A stretch of DNA of 54,618 bases from an uncultured Bacteroidota bacterium. Lineage in GTDB: Bacteria > Bacteroidota > Bacteroidia > Chitinophagales > Chitinophagaceae. The translations under genes and the position numbers were made by a program. Shown piece by piece: positions 8,759 to 17,736 of the stretch (position 1 is its first letter; the number at the start of each line of letters is the position of its first letter). The notes under the pieces were generated by a model. It worked only from the letters and a program-made list of their open reading frames with translations, was not told the origin of the DNA and ran no database searches. The DNA lies in NCBI GenBank assembly GCA_903882805.1, contig CAIRYK010000072.1, positions 1 through 54,618 on the forward strand, given 5' to 3'.

Positions 8759-10936
8759 TTACAGGTTCTTCAATATAAAATCCGTCATGCGGTTGTAGAG
8801 GTGGTAGCGCGCATTGCCACCGGAAATACCATGCGCACGATCTGGATAATATTCACTATCAAACTCTTTATTGGCATTAATCAATGCATTGGTGAGCATC
8901 ACTGAGTTTTGGAAGTGTACATTATCATCGCCGGTGCCATGTATCAGCAATAACTTACCTTTTAGCAGGCTCACCATATTCTCGGGCGAATTGTCGTCGT
9001 AGCCTTTCGCATTTTCCTGTGGCGTGCGCATGTAGCGCTCGGTATAAATATTGTCGTAATAGCGCCAGTTGGTAACCGGAGCAACTGATATAGCTGCTTT
9101 AAATACATCGTTGCCCTTCATAAGGCAAGCGCTGCTCATAAAGCCGCCATAGCTCCATCCCCAAATACCTATTCTGCTTCTATCTACATAGGGAAGCTTA
9201 GCCAGATCCCTGGCCGCTGCTATCTGATCTTCAGTTTCGTACTTACCCAATTGCAGGTAGGTTTTCTTCATAAACCGTTCGCCCCTAAAACCCGTGCCCG
9301 TACCATCGGTACACACAATAATGTAGCCTTTTTCAGCCAGCATCTGATGCCAGAAGAAATTGCCCTGCGGAAAGTTGTCGGTAACTTGCTGCGAACCGGG
9401 ACCGCTATACTGGTACATGAGTACAGGATATTTTTTGTTTTTGTCAAAATCGGGCGGCATTATCATCCATGCATTTAGCTGTTCGTTTACGCCTTGCAGT
9501 TTCATAAACTGTATTTTGCCCAGTGCATAATCCTTCATTTTATCAGCCAGCTTCTTATTGTCTTCCAGTGTGCGTATGGTTTTGCCTTTAGCGTCTATGA
9601 GTTTGTACACAGGCACGTTTTGCAATGTTGCATATCGGTCAATAAAAAAGTTGTATCCCTCGCATGGGGTTATACCGTGCATACCATTATCGGGGGTAAG
9701 GCAACGTTTGTTTCGGCCATCCCAGTTTACTGCATATAGCTTGCGCTGCATGGGCGATGTTTCGGCCGAGGTGTAGTACACAACTTTCTTCGCCTGGTCT
9801 ACCCCTACCAGTGCATCTACATCGTAGTTGCCGGTAGTCAGGTCGGTGAGCTTTTCGGTTTCCCAGTCGTAATTATACAGATGGTTATAGCCGTTGCGCT
9901 CGCTGCGCATAATCATAGAATGCCCGTTGGGCAAAAAAGACACCTGATCGTTGATGTTGATGTACCATTTATTTGTTTCGGTATAGATGGGCTCCGATTT
10001 ACCATCGGCAGCATTGGTGAGCAACAAATCGAGCTTATTTTGCAAGCGGTTTAGCCTGTACACACAAAGCGAAGTAGCATTGTCGGTCCATTTTATCCGG
10101 GGAATGTATTGGTCGGTCTCCTTTCCTGTTTTAGCGGTAACTGTGGTTTTCTTCGCAACATCATATATTTTTATCTGCACCACAGAGTTGCGTTCGCCAG
10201 CCTTTGGATATTTATAAGTAACCTGCTCGGGATATAATCCGGTATATTTTGCCATAGTGTATTCTGGCACCATGCTCTCATCAAATCTGTAATAGGCGAT
10301 ATAGTCGCCATTTTTCGACCAGTCGAAAGCGCGAGTGAACGAAAACTCTTCCTCATACACCCAATCGCAATTACCGTTGATAATTTTATTGCGCTCGCCA
10401 TCTTTTGTAATTTGGGTAATAGCATCTTTCTGCAGGTCTTTTACATACAGGTTGTTGTTCTTTACAAAGGCTACCTTCTGGCCGTCGGGCGAAAAAGTAG
10501 CATGCAAAGCTTTTTCGTAATCGAGCAACTTGATGGAACCTGTTGCTATATCGAACACATATACCCTATGCACTGCCGAATGGCGATAAATGCTTTCGGC
10601 CTCTGTTTGCAGCAGCATTTTTTGCTCGTCTTTGCTAAAGGTATAGTCTTCAATGGCCAATTCAGCGCCGCCAAATTTGTGCACCGTATTGTCGAACAAA
10701 GTACGCTCCTGCTTGCCGGTTTCCAGATTATAAACTCGTATGTAAGTATGACCATTCTCCCTATCTATTTGGGTATATCGTTGCCCATCCTTCATGGCAT
10801 TGAAACCCGGAACATTCTTAACGCCAAAGGTGTTGGTCTTCCACAAATCCTCGAGGGTTATTTGCTTACTGCCTGTTTGGGCTACTGTAATTTGCGCCGC
10901 AAACACAGCTGCTATAAACAATACTTTTCTTACCAT
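8759..10936 (-). CDS. Dipeptidyl peptidase IV (S9 family)
   Basis: An exported serine peptidase of 725 residues, the normal length for bacterial DPP-IV, which removes X-Pro dipeptides from peptide N-termini in the periplasm. A signal peptide (residues 1-19, ending TVAQ) is followed by a beta-propeller domain (about 40-460). This includes CDWVYEEEF, whose double Glu binds the substrate N-terminus in this family. The alpha/beta-hydrolase domain carries the nucleophile Ser595 in GWSYGG, an Asp near 670 (GTGDDNVH) and His near 701 (DRAHGIS). All catalytic residues are present. It is transcribed alone and divergently from the GldN-like genes. Confidence 0.95.
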   Translation of the reverse strand: MVRKVLFIAAVFAAQITVAQTGSKQITLEDLWKTNTFGVKNVPGFNAMKDGQRYTQIDRENGHTYIRVYNLETGKQERTLFDNTVHKFGGAELAIEDYTFSKDEQKMLLQTEAESIYRHSAVHRVYVFDIATGSIKLLDYEKALHATFSPDGQKVAFVKNNNLYVKDLQKDAITQITKDGERNKIINGNCDWVYEEEFSFTRAFDWSKNGDYIAYYRFDESMVPEYTMAKYTGLYPEQVTYKYPKAGERNSVVQIKIYDVAKKTTVTAKTGKETDQYIPRIKWTDNATSLCVYRLNRLQNKLDLLLTNAADGKSEPIYTETNKWYININDQVSFLPNGHSMIMRSERNGYNHLYNYDWETEKLTDLTTGNYDVDALVGVDQAKKVVYYTSAETSPMQRKLYAVNWDGRNKRCLTPDNGMHGITPCEGYNFFIDRYATLQNVPVYKLIDAKGKTIRTLEDNKKLADKMKDYALGKIQFMKLQGVNEQLNAWMIMPPDFDKNKKYPVLMYQYSGPGSQQVTDNFPQGNFFWHQMLAEKGYIIVCTDGTGTGFRGERFMKKTYLQLGKYETEDQIAAARDLAKLPYVDRSRIGIWGWSYGGFMSSACLMKGNDVFKAAISVAPVTNWRYYDNIYTERYMRTPQENAKGYDDNSPENMVSLLKGKLLLIHGTGDDNVHFQNSVMLTNALINANKEFDSEYYPDRAHGISGGNARYHLYNRMTDFILKNL

Positions 10937-11143
10937 ATAACATTATTATACGGTAAAAGTAATATGGAAAAAGCACAGCCCGAAATAGCAATTCAAAATT
11001 CACCTGAATGGCGTGATAAACCTTTGAAAATTAAAATAGAGCAACAATACAGCCACCCATATTTTTGCAGGCAATTATGTAATAGTATTGTTTGAAAGAG
11101 CATTTTACCTACATTTATGCAACACCTGATAATAATAAAGGCC

Positions 11144-11821
11144 ATGAAAACGCTCAACATAGTAACTTTATTTGCAACAAGTATTTTACTACTAAACACC
11201 GTAGGTGTATTGGCGCAAAAAGCGGCGCCGGTTGCTATGCCGCATACAAGCGAGAATAAAACTGTGTGGAAAAAAACCGTGTCGCGGGTGATAGATTTGA
11301 AGCGACCCGCGGATACTTTAACCCATCTTTTACTTGACCATAGCGCCGACACAACCCTATTCGAATTCCTGATACACGGAATAAAAAACGGTAGTTTATT
11401 AGCCTATAAAATCGACAACTATACTTACAACGAAAAACTGACTAAGGATGCATTATCGGCTATACTGACGCCGGGACCAGATACAATAGTTGTTGTGGAC
11501 CCCGTTACAGGGGCTGAACTAATGAAAACCGTTGCCAACGAGTTTGATGTTAGTACGGTACATAAATACCGAATAGTTGAAGACTGGACTTTTGAGCCGG
11601 TATATGGCGCTACTACCATTAATATAATTGGTATTATACCGCTTCAAGACATTCGCATCAACGGAAATTACTTAGGCGTTAAGGGTTTGTTTTTTGTAAA
11701 ATATGCTGATGCGCTAAAAACCATCGAAAAATACAACCAACTCAACCCGACAAATACAATGGCCATGAAAATATGGGATGACTATTTCCTGAACGACACT
11801 AAACCCGATACCATAAAGTAG
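11144..11821 (+). CDS. GldN-like type IX secretion/gliding protein, first copy
   Basis: A 225-residue exported protein resembling GldN/PorN, which forms with GldK the periplasmic ring of the type IX secretion system. Seen: a signal peptide ending GVLAQ (residue about 25), the WKKTVSRVIDLKR opening, the middle segment LFEFLIHGIKNGSLLAYK, and the C-terminal FFVKYADALKTIEKYNQLNP then IWDDYF, all matching the GldN layout. It is shorter than the roughly 300 residues usual for GldN. ATG 11144 is chosen because the in-frame ATG at 11117 overlaps promoter-like TACATTTA and lacks a signal-peptide start. A second GldN-like gene follows after 31 nt. gldK, gldL and gldM are not present here. Confidence 0.75.
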   Translation: MKTLNIVTLFATSILLLNTVGVLAQKAAPVAMPHTSENKTVWKKTVSRVIDLKRPADTLTHLLLDHSADTTLFEFLIHGIKNGSLLAYKIDNYTYNEKLTKDALSAILTPGPDTIVVVDPVTGAELMKTVANEFDVSTVHKYRIVEDWTFEPVYGATTINIIGIIPLQDIRINGNYLGVKGLFFVKYADALKTIEKYNQLNPTNTMAMKIWDDYFLNDTKPDTIK

Positions 11822-11852
11822 CCTTTCAATTGTCTCCTACAAAAGCTTTTCC

Positions 11853-12503
11853 ATGTCGTTGAGTGTATTTAAAATCAGGTTTCTATTTTGGGTATGCCTA
11901 ATAGTGGGCGCACCTCACCTTGTCTTAGCGCAAAACAATAGTGGAAATAAACAACTGCAAAAAATAGCCTACAGACAAATAAGCCTAAATCCCGATGAAG
12001 TTATCAGCGGACGTTTTATTGACGAAAGTTCGGATAGCACTATTTCTGATATTATAATCGAGGCTGTAAGAAATGGCCTACTCATAGCCTACACCGACGC
12101 TTTGTTTACCGACAGCCTCGATGCTGCAGGAGTTAATATTTGTTTAGACCGCTGGCACGACACATCGCTTGTAGCAGAAAACGCCGATAGCGCAGAACTG
12201 GTAATGCGCATAACAGTATCGCGGTATACCGATGGCAGGACCAATACGCTGAAAATTGCAGAAAATTGGCTATTTGATGAGGCAAAAGGAACAACAACCG
12301 TACAAATTACCGGCATTGCGCCACAGCGAAACCGATTTGCAGCCAACAATAATACCGATAAATACACTGATATGTTCTGGGTAAAGTATACTGATATTCA
12401 ACAGTTGATAGCCCGTTACGAATCCTACCATCCGGGAAACAACATACCGATACAGATATGGCGCGACTATTTTGAACGCGAAGCCAAACCAAAATCCAGA
12501 TAA
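11853..12503 (+). CDS. GldN-like protein, second copy
   Basis: A 216-residue exported protein paralogous to the preceding gene. The signal peptide ends HLVLAQ (residue about 26). It shares the GldN-type blocks: ISDIIIEAVRNGLLIAYTD, LKIAENWLFDEAKGTTTVQITGIAPQ, and the C-terminal MFWVKYTDIQQLIARYESYHP then IWRDYF. The two copies are clearly diverged, so the duplication is old. Spacing implies an operon with the first copy. Given the missing gldKLM neighbours, these may be accessory or specialised ring subunits rather than the main GldN; that is inference. Confidence 0.7.
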   Translation: MSLSVFKIRFLFWVCLIVGAPHLVLAQNNSGNKQLQKIAYRQISLNPDEVISGRFIDESSDSTISDIIIEAVRNGLLIAYTDALFTDSLDAAGVNICLDRWHDTSLVAENADSAELVMRITVSRYTDGRTNTLKIAENWLFDEAKGTTTVQITGIAPQRNRFAANNNTDKYTDMFWVKYTDIQQLIARYESYHPGNNIPIQIWRDYFEREAKPKSR

Positions 12504-12615
12504 ATCAGGTGGCCTAAGAATGGCAAAATTGTTGGTTAAAGCCTTCTGGTGAGCTCCCGTTTACATTTTTGAGCTGAAATGATTGTATATTGCTGAAAAT
12601 ATTAGCATAATAACA

Positions 12616-13452
12616 ATGATACAAGTAGGGAAATACAATACGCTTAAGGTAATAAAGGAAGTAGACTTCGGTATGTATCTGGATGGCGACAACAGAGAAG
12701 AAATACTGCTGCCTAAGCGCTATGTGCCTGACGGACTGAAAGTTGATGATGAAATAACCGTTTTTATATACCACGACAACGACGGCCGCCTGATTGCAAC
12801 CAACCTGACGCCGGTAGCAATAGTGGGTGAAATAGCCATGATGGAAGTAGCCGATGTAAACAGCGCCGGCGCTTTTCTGAAATGGGGACTGATGAAGGAT
12901 GTGTTTTGCCCTATTTCGCTGCAAGATAAGCGCATGAAATCGGGCGATAAACGACTGGTAATGTTGTTTATAGACGAAAAAACAGGAAGAGTAACCGCAA
13001 CCGAGAAGATAGATAAATACCTGAGTAACTACGAACTAACAGTAACCGAAGGCGAAGCTGTAGACCTTGTGGTGTATCAGAAAACAGATATAGGCTACAA
13101 AGTAATTATCAATAGCAAGCACATGGGCGTGCTGCATTTCAACGAAGTTTTTAAAGATCTGCAAATAGGCGAAAAACTAAAAGGCTTTGTAAAACACATA
13201 AGGCCTGATAATAAGATAGATGTATCGCCGGGAACAAAAGGCTATGCGCGCATACCGAGTGAGGAACAAAAAATTCTGAACTTACTGAACGAAAACAATA
13301 GCTATCTGCCCTATAACGACAAGAGCGAACCCGAAGCTATTTATGCGTTCTTTGGTATGAGCAAAAAGACATTTAAAATGACGCTGGGCGCCATGTATAA
13401 AAAAAGGCTCATCTCCTTTACACAAACAGGCACCAAGCTGGAACAGGCGTAA
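12616..13452 (+). CDS. CvfB-like S1 RNA-binding protein
   Basis: A cytoplasmic protein of 278 residues matching the CvfB/YitL family: three S1-like OB-fold segments in tandem (residues about 1-65, 70-135 and 150-210, the last with VKHIRPDNKIDVS) and a C-terminal winged-helix domain (IYAFFGMSKKTFKMTLGAMYKKRLI). Family members bind RNA and affect virulence-factor expression in Gram-positive bacteria; the role in Bacteroidota is not established. ATG 12616 is preferred because MIQVGKYNTLKVIKEVDFG is the conserved opening, and the 11 extra residues of the longer frame are unconserved. A very strong terminator follows. Confidence 0.85.
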   Translation: MIQVGKYNTLKVIKEVDFGMYLDGDNREEILLPKRYVPDGLKVDDEITVFIYHDNDGRLIATNLTPVAIVGEIAMMEVADVNSAGAFLKWGLMKDVFCPISLQDKRMKSGDKRLVMLFIDEKTGRVTATEKIDKYLSNYELTVTEGEAVDLVVYQKTDIGYKVIINSKHMGVLHFNEVFKDLQIGEKLKGFVKHIRPDNKIDVSPGTKGYARIPSEEQKILNLLNENNSYLPYNDKSEPEAIYAFFGMSKKTFKMTLGAMYKKRLISFTQTGTKLEQA

Positions 13453-13462
13453 TTTAAAAAAC

Positions 13463-13514
13463 ATATAAATGATAATGCCTGCCCCAATACCGAGGCAGGC
13501 ATTATCATTTATAT
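13463..13514. terminator. Bidirectional terminator with 21-bp perfect stem
   Basis: Perfect 21-bp arms at 13463-13483 and 13494-13514, with G/C core GCCTGCC and A/T-rich base, enclose a 10-nt loop. It lies between the convergent CvfB-like and T9SS Big-2 genes, and can terminate both. Confidence 0.88.
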
Positions 13515-13523
13515 AAACCCTAT

Positions 13524-15065
13524 TTACTGGAGTAATACCTTGGCATTGTACTTACGACTTGCTGAAGATGCTGTTATATAGTAAATACCTGCCGGCTGAT
13601 TGAATAAAAATACTTCATTGCGCTGGTTAGTGTAAACAGTAAATTCCTTCACTACCTGACCGAACAGATTAGTAACCACTACGTGCGCAGGCTCTATTGC
13701 GGGCGACGATATGTTTATGGTTACCAGTCCTTTAGCAGGGTTTGGCGCTATAACCAGTTCATTACCCGAAGTTTGCGCAATAGCGCCCAATCCAGTGCTG
13801 CACATCATAGCGTGCACAACTTCTATGGTATGTGCAGTAGATGCTGTGCCGCATGCGGTGGTAACACTATAAGTAATAGTATCTAAACCCATAGAAACCC
13901 CTGTCACCAATCCCGACAAAGAACCGATAGTAGCAAAAGCATTGGAAGCAGACCATGTGCCGCCCGGCGACGAACTTACCAAGGTAGTATTGAAACCGAC
14001 GCAAACACTTGGCGAACCGCTTATCGTTCCTGCATCCGCAAGCGGATTAACGGTAAGCGTATGTGTACTAAAGCAGCCCGATGTAAGTCTGTAGGTAATG
14101 ACAGTCGTTCCTGCAGAAACCGCAACTGCAGAACCAGAAGTAGAACCAATGGTTGCAACAGTAGGTGTGCCGCTACTCCAAAGGCCACCTGGAACAGGAT
14201 TAGTAAAAATAGCGGTGGTTCCCTCGCAAATTGCAGACGACCCCGATATCGTTCCGGGCGCTGGCAAAATTGTCACAGTCGTTGTAGCTGTGCCCGATAG
14301 GCCGGCATTGTAGGTTATTATGGCTGTGCCTGCGGCTACGCCAGTAAGCAACCCCCCGGTGAGCGTAATACTTGCTGTGCCCGGGTCGCTGCTGGTCCAT
14401 GTGCCGCCCGTTACCGAATCGCTTAGTGTAGATGAAGACCCTGCGCACAGCGTAGTAACGCCGGTAATAGGCCCTACACGTCTGCGTTCGGGCAACTCTA
14501 TGTTGTTCACGTTCCATTTGTCTCCCGCATCGGCTGATCCATTTCCGTTTACAGCATTTATCACACCATGTATAGAAACCAGTCCTGTACCGGCTGGAGG
14601 CGCTGTCCAGGGTATATCTACAGTATACGTAGTACCTACACCACCGCCGCCAACGCCAGTCATAGAGGAGTTTTGCTCGGCCAGCGTTATGGTAGAAATA
14701 GTACTCAGGTGGGTACCGGGTATAGCGGTAAAAGCCCCCACGCCAATGGAAGTCAATGACTTAACTGCGGCCAACTGAAAACCAAACTTAGGTAATGTAA
14801 GCGCAGAACTGGTCTGTAAGCCTGATATACGCACAGTGTAGGAGTCGCCGCCAAAATAATAGGTAACCGGCGAACCGCCGCTCAACAACTGAATAGTGAC
14901 GCTAATGGCTGGCGTAGCGGTAGTGTTGTGACAACTACAACCTGGCAGTCCGCTGGCGCCGGTGCCCTCAATACCACCTATCAATCCGGGCCCGGAACTA
15001 TAACCAGAAAGAATAAGGCAAAACAGCAAACCAACTAAGGGTAAAAGGATAAATTTCTTTTTCAT
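13524..15065 (-). CDS. T9SS cargo: choice-of-anchor V and Big-2 repeat protein
   Basis: A 513-residue secreted surface protein. The signal peptide (residues 1-20) is followed by GTGASGLPGCSCHN (about residues 36-49) and a Reeler-like domain to about 190, matching the choice-of-anchor V architecture. Three bacterial Ig-like Big-2 type repeats of about 75 residues follow, each with VC near the start and GGxWSS in the middle; they are closely related to the repeats of the giant protein at 44550. The last 75 residues are a T9SS type A sorting domain (APNPAKG, then GIYYITA). It is probably translocated through the type IX system and attached to the outer membrane. Its ligand is unknown. Confidence 0.88.
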   Translation of the reverse strand: MKKKFILLPLVGLLFCLILSGYSSGPGLIGGIEGTGASGLPGCSCHNTTATPAISVTIQLLSGGSPVTYYFGGDSYTVRISGLQTSSALTLPKFGFQLAAVKSLTSIGVGAFTAIPGTHLSTISTITLAEQNSSMTGVGGGGVGTTYTVDIPWTAPPAGTGLVSIHGVINAVNGNGSADAGDKWNVNNIELPERRRVGPITGVTTLCAGSSSTLSDSVTGGTWTSSDPGTASITLTGGLLTGVAAGTAIITYNAGLSGTATTTVTILPAPGTISGSSAICEGTTAIFTNPVPGGLWSSGTPTVATIGSTSGSAVAVSAGTTVITYRLTSGCFSTHTLTVNPLADAGTISGSPSVCVGFNTTLVSSSPGGTWSASNAFATIGSLSGLVTGVSMGLDTITYSVTTACGTASTAHTIEVVHAMMCSTGLGAIAQTSGNELVIAPNPAKGLVTINISSPAIEPAHVVVTNLFGQVVKEFTVYTNQRNEVFLFNQPAGIYYITASSASRKYNAKVLLQ

Positions 15066-15194
15066 AAAATGTGCTTAAAATAAAGGATAATAGTAACTAC
15101 CACGTATTGGCAATGTTCTATGTAAATTTACAGCAACCTCAGATACAAAATAAAGACAATAGCTACCAAGTCGTATAAATAGTGGCCAGACAAG

Positions 15195-15220
15195 GAAAAG
15201 GCGCCGACAAAGCGGCGCCT
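15195..15220 (-). terminator. Terminator after caspase-like gene
   Basis: An 8-bp G/C-rich stem AGGCGCCG/CGGCGCCT at 15199-15206 and 15213-15220 is followed on the minus strand by a short T run. It starts 25 nt after the stop codon. Confidence 0.75.
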
Positions 15221-15244
15221 CATAGACATTATAAATGATAGCAA

Positions 15245-17527
15245 CTATTCGGCTGCCATCATTTTCCTGTAGGCTTTTATAAATATAGCTCCCAGGTTTT
15301 TGTAGGGAGGCACATAGTCCGAGAATTTCTCTAAAGCTTCCGGTTTGTTGGCAAAATATACATCCAGTTCGCGCCACATACCTATCCAGTCTACATCTGC
15401 GCCTTCGGTAAGTCGGGTATTCAGAGATTTAATAATGGGCTCGTTTACATACATCGTACCTGTTTGTTTAGACGATATGATGTGCGCATCTGGAGTACGA
15501 TCGAGCACCGTTGCAAGATTGTGGTAACCGCCGCAACTACCTAATACTACAATCTTTACAAACGGATTGAGCCGAGCAAGCGTAGCCTTAAGGTGATAGC
15601 TGTGGCCGCGATGAACCATAACTGTAGGGTGAATGTTGTTTACAAACAAAAACTTGCTAAGCCTGCTTAGCGCTTCTTCATCGTCGGGCTCTTTCAGCGG
15701 CAGGTTGGCATAAATTACAGTAGGCTTCCCTACAGTGTTCGATATCACATTCCAGTATTCGCCTGTCACTATCTTCCATTTGCTATCGCGCCTGAATTCA
15801 GACATAAAACTCTCGTACGAGTCTTGCCCGTCTTTGTCGCCAAAGAAAAACACCTGCTGGTATACAATGCCAGAATCATCTGTAAGGTCTTTGTAGCGCA
15901 CTTTGTTGATGGGCGGCAAATGCAGGCGCGATGAAGTTACGGCTGCATTGGTATCGCTGTTCGACGCTTTGTTGCCATCAAACAAGCGCACGAGCAGGCT
16001 GTATATCACCATTCCCTTCTTGCTGCGGTGAGTGTAGTACGAGTTTTCGTAGTTTTCCTTTACCTTCTTAAGTAGAAAAGCAGATAGCGCTGAATCGCGG
16101 ATGCTGCCAAACGCATCTGCCACATCTACAGCATCTTCCAGATCGTCTTCCCTACCCTTTTCCAGTCCGCCTATGAAATTGGTCATGAGTTTAGCCCGGC
16201 TGGAGTCTTCCATAGTGCCCAAAAACGCAGAAAGCGTATTATAGCCGGCGCACATACGAATGAAAGTGCGGAAGTGATCGGCATGCAGGGAATCGAGCAA
16301 CTGATTGCCGCGCAAGGGTTGCATGCGCTCCACCAGCCTTTTGAACACTCCGAGGAAGGTGCTGGTGTATATCTCGTCTTGCCCATAAACCATAATAAAA
16401 AACAGCGATGTAGAAGGCAGGCTATCTATACATTTGAAGCGTACTTCATCTCTCGCCTCGTGCAGCTCATTCATTTGGCGTACATACTTTATAGACCGAT
16501 ACGAGAGTTCATCCACATAAGTAGATTGCGCTATGGAATCGTTTTGCACCTTAAGCCTGACCAGATTCTGAAAATAAGGACCATTCTGGTCGGCTATGCT
16601 ATCTATTTGATCAATGGTTTTGCGTCCATAATACACATCGCTCAAAAAAGGAAACGCTTTTAATGGAGCTTTAGAATCTACAGCTATTGCTACTATCGCC
16701 TGTACAAGCGGATCTTTAGTATTATAGACTGCATTTCGCAATTTAAGATTAGATGATAGCGCATATTTAAACACCACATCGGGCAGAAAAACGGCAGCGC
16801 GCTTTATGATTTCTGAAGCAAAGGTATCGGTAGCGAACTCCTCAAGCCTCATTATCATCATCTTAGGATCGGCCTTACCGAGCTCAGAATAAAGGTACGC
16901 ACGCACATCAGAACTGGGTTCGAAAAGGTTTTTACCATTCATGATGGAAAAAATATTGGTGTTTTCCACTGCGAAATCCATGAGTTTCTTCTCATTCACA
17001 GCTACCAACATAGCATGCATATTATCTACGAGACCGCGATAAAACTCCATGTCCGGACTTGGGTCGCGGTTGTACAACTGCAGCATTTCGCGCACAGCCC
17101 TCAGGTACCTGATCTTCTGCTGGTTTTCGGTAAACTCATCCCTGCCATTCGCCGGCATATTCTCGATGAGTATCTGCATTGAGTCCACGTTATCGAGTAT
17201 TACCTGCGACCATTGTTCAGTTTTCAGCGAATCGCCGCGCACTATTATGGCCGTATCTTTTACGCCATCTACCATATCGGCTTTTAGCTGCTCCTTATCT
17301 ATGTTGTCGTGAAACAACACGCGGGCCATAGGTATGGGATGCATGAGCGAATCGACCAGGTATGGGTTTATTTTTGGCGGACGATTTTTATACTTTATAT
17401 AAGGAGGAAACGCCGGTGGTTTCTTTCCCGTCTTCACCGGTCGGGCACGGTGTTGAGCAAAGATATTACCTGCGGAAATAACAGCAATAATTAGTGTGCA
17501 GACAAATAAAAACGCAGGTCTTCTCAT
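15245..17527 (-). CDS. Large exported protein with caspase/CHAT-like (clan CD) C-terminal domain
   Basis: A 760-residue protein with a signal peptide (residues about 5-25, ending GNIFAQ), then a long mostly helical region (about 60-540) with no motif I recognise. The C-terminal part has two hydrophobic strands ending in the residue pair typical of clan CD cysteine peptidases: VMVHRGHSYHL (His639/His642) and IVVLGSCGG (Cys665), with IISSKQTGT further on. This order and spacing match caspase, gingipain and CHAT domains, but the family assignment is inference. Gene-specific promoter and terminator signals flank it, so it stands alone. Without a family search, whether it is an active peptidase is open. 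Confidence 0.6.
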   Translation of the reverse strand: MRRPAFLFVCTLIIAVISAGNIFAQHRARPVKTGKKPPAFPPYIKYKNRPPKINPYLVDSLMHPIPMARVLFHDNIDKEQLKADMVDGVKDTAIIVRGDSLKTEQWSQVILDNVDSMQILIENMPANGRDEFTENQQKIRYLRAVREMLQLYNRDPSPDMEFYRGLVDNMHAMLVAVNEKKLMDFAVENTNIFSIMNGKNLFEPSSDVRAYLYSELGKADPKMMIMRLEEFATDTFASEIIKRAAVFLPDVVFKYALSSNLKLRNAVYNTKDPLVQAIVAIAVDSKAPLKAFPFLSDVYYGRKTIDQIDSIADQNGPYFQNLVRLKVQNDSIAQSTYVDELSYRSIKYVRQMNELHEARDEVRFKCIDSLPSTSLFFIMVYGQDEIYTSTFLGVFKRLVERMQPLRGNQLLDSLHADHFRTFIRMCAGYNTLSAFLGTMEDSSRAKLMTNFIGGLEKGREDDLEDAVDVADAFGSIRDSALSAFLLKKVKENYENSYYTHRSKKGMVIYSLLVRLFDGNKASNSDTNAAVTSSRLHLPPINKVRYKDLTDDSGIVYQQVFFFGDKDGQDSYESFMSEFRRDSKWKIVTGEYWNVISNTVGKPTVIYANLPLKEPDDEEALSRLSKFLFVNNIHPTVMVHRGHSYHLKATLARLNPFVKIVVLGSCGGYHNLATVLDRTPDAHIISSKQTGTMYVNEPIIKSLNTRLTEGADVDWIGMWRELDVYFANKPEALEKFSDYVPPYKNLGAIFIKAYRKMMAAE

Positions 17528-17558
17528 AATACCCTCAAGGCAGAGGTAACATTTTAGC

Positions 17559-17593
17559 CAAATATAGTTTTAAAAATGTGAATGAAAGGCAAA
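17559..17593 (-). promoter_or_regulatory. Promoter of caspase-like gene
   Basis: On the minus strand, TTTG (17593-17590), a 23-nt spacer and TATATTTG (17566-17559) match the Bacteroidota -33/-7 pattern. The expected transcript start leaves a leader of about 25 nt. Confidence 0.6.
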
Positions 17594-17675
17594 AATAGGT
17601 TTTCACTACAAAGCTGAACCACAAACACTAGCGAATAAGCAGCAAAAAACCGGTAGTACGCTGCGATCCATCCAC

Positions 17676-17713
17676 AAAAAAAAACTGCCTCTGGTTAAAT
17701 CCTGAAGCAGTTT
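17676..17713 (-). terminator. Rho-independent terminator of parAB
   Basis: Arms at 17701-17713 and 17682-17694 (AAACTGC closing pairs, two internal mismatches) with a 6-nt loop are followed on the minus strand by a run of nine T. It lies 23 nt after the parB stop codon. Confidence 0.85.
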
Positions 17714-17736
17714 ATTGAATATTAAAAATCATTGGT

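Noticed and set aside
9251-11095. Plus-strand frames opposite the dipeptidyl peptidase gene, such as 10412-11095
   Set aside because: They lie antisense to a well-supported peptidase with intact catalytic residues and have no motif or signal of their own.
14061-14778. Plus-strand frames opposite the T9SS Big-2 gene
   Set aside because: They are shadows of repeat coding sequence, with no recognisable protein features.
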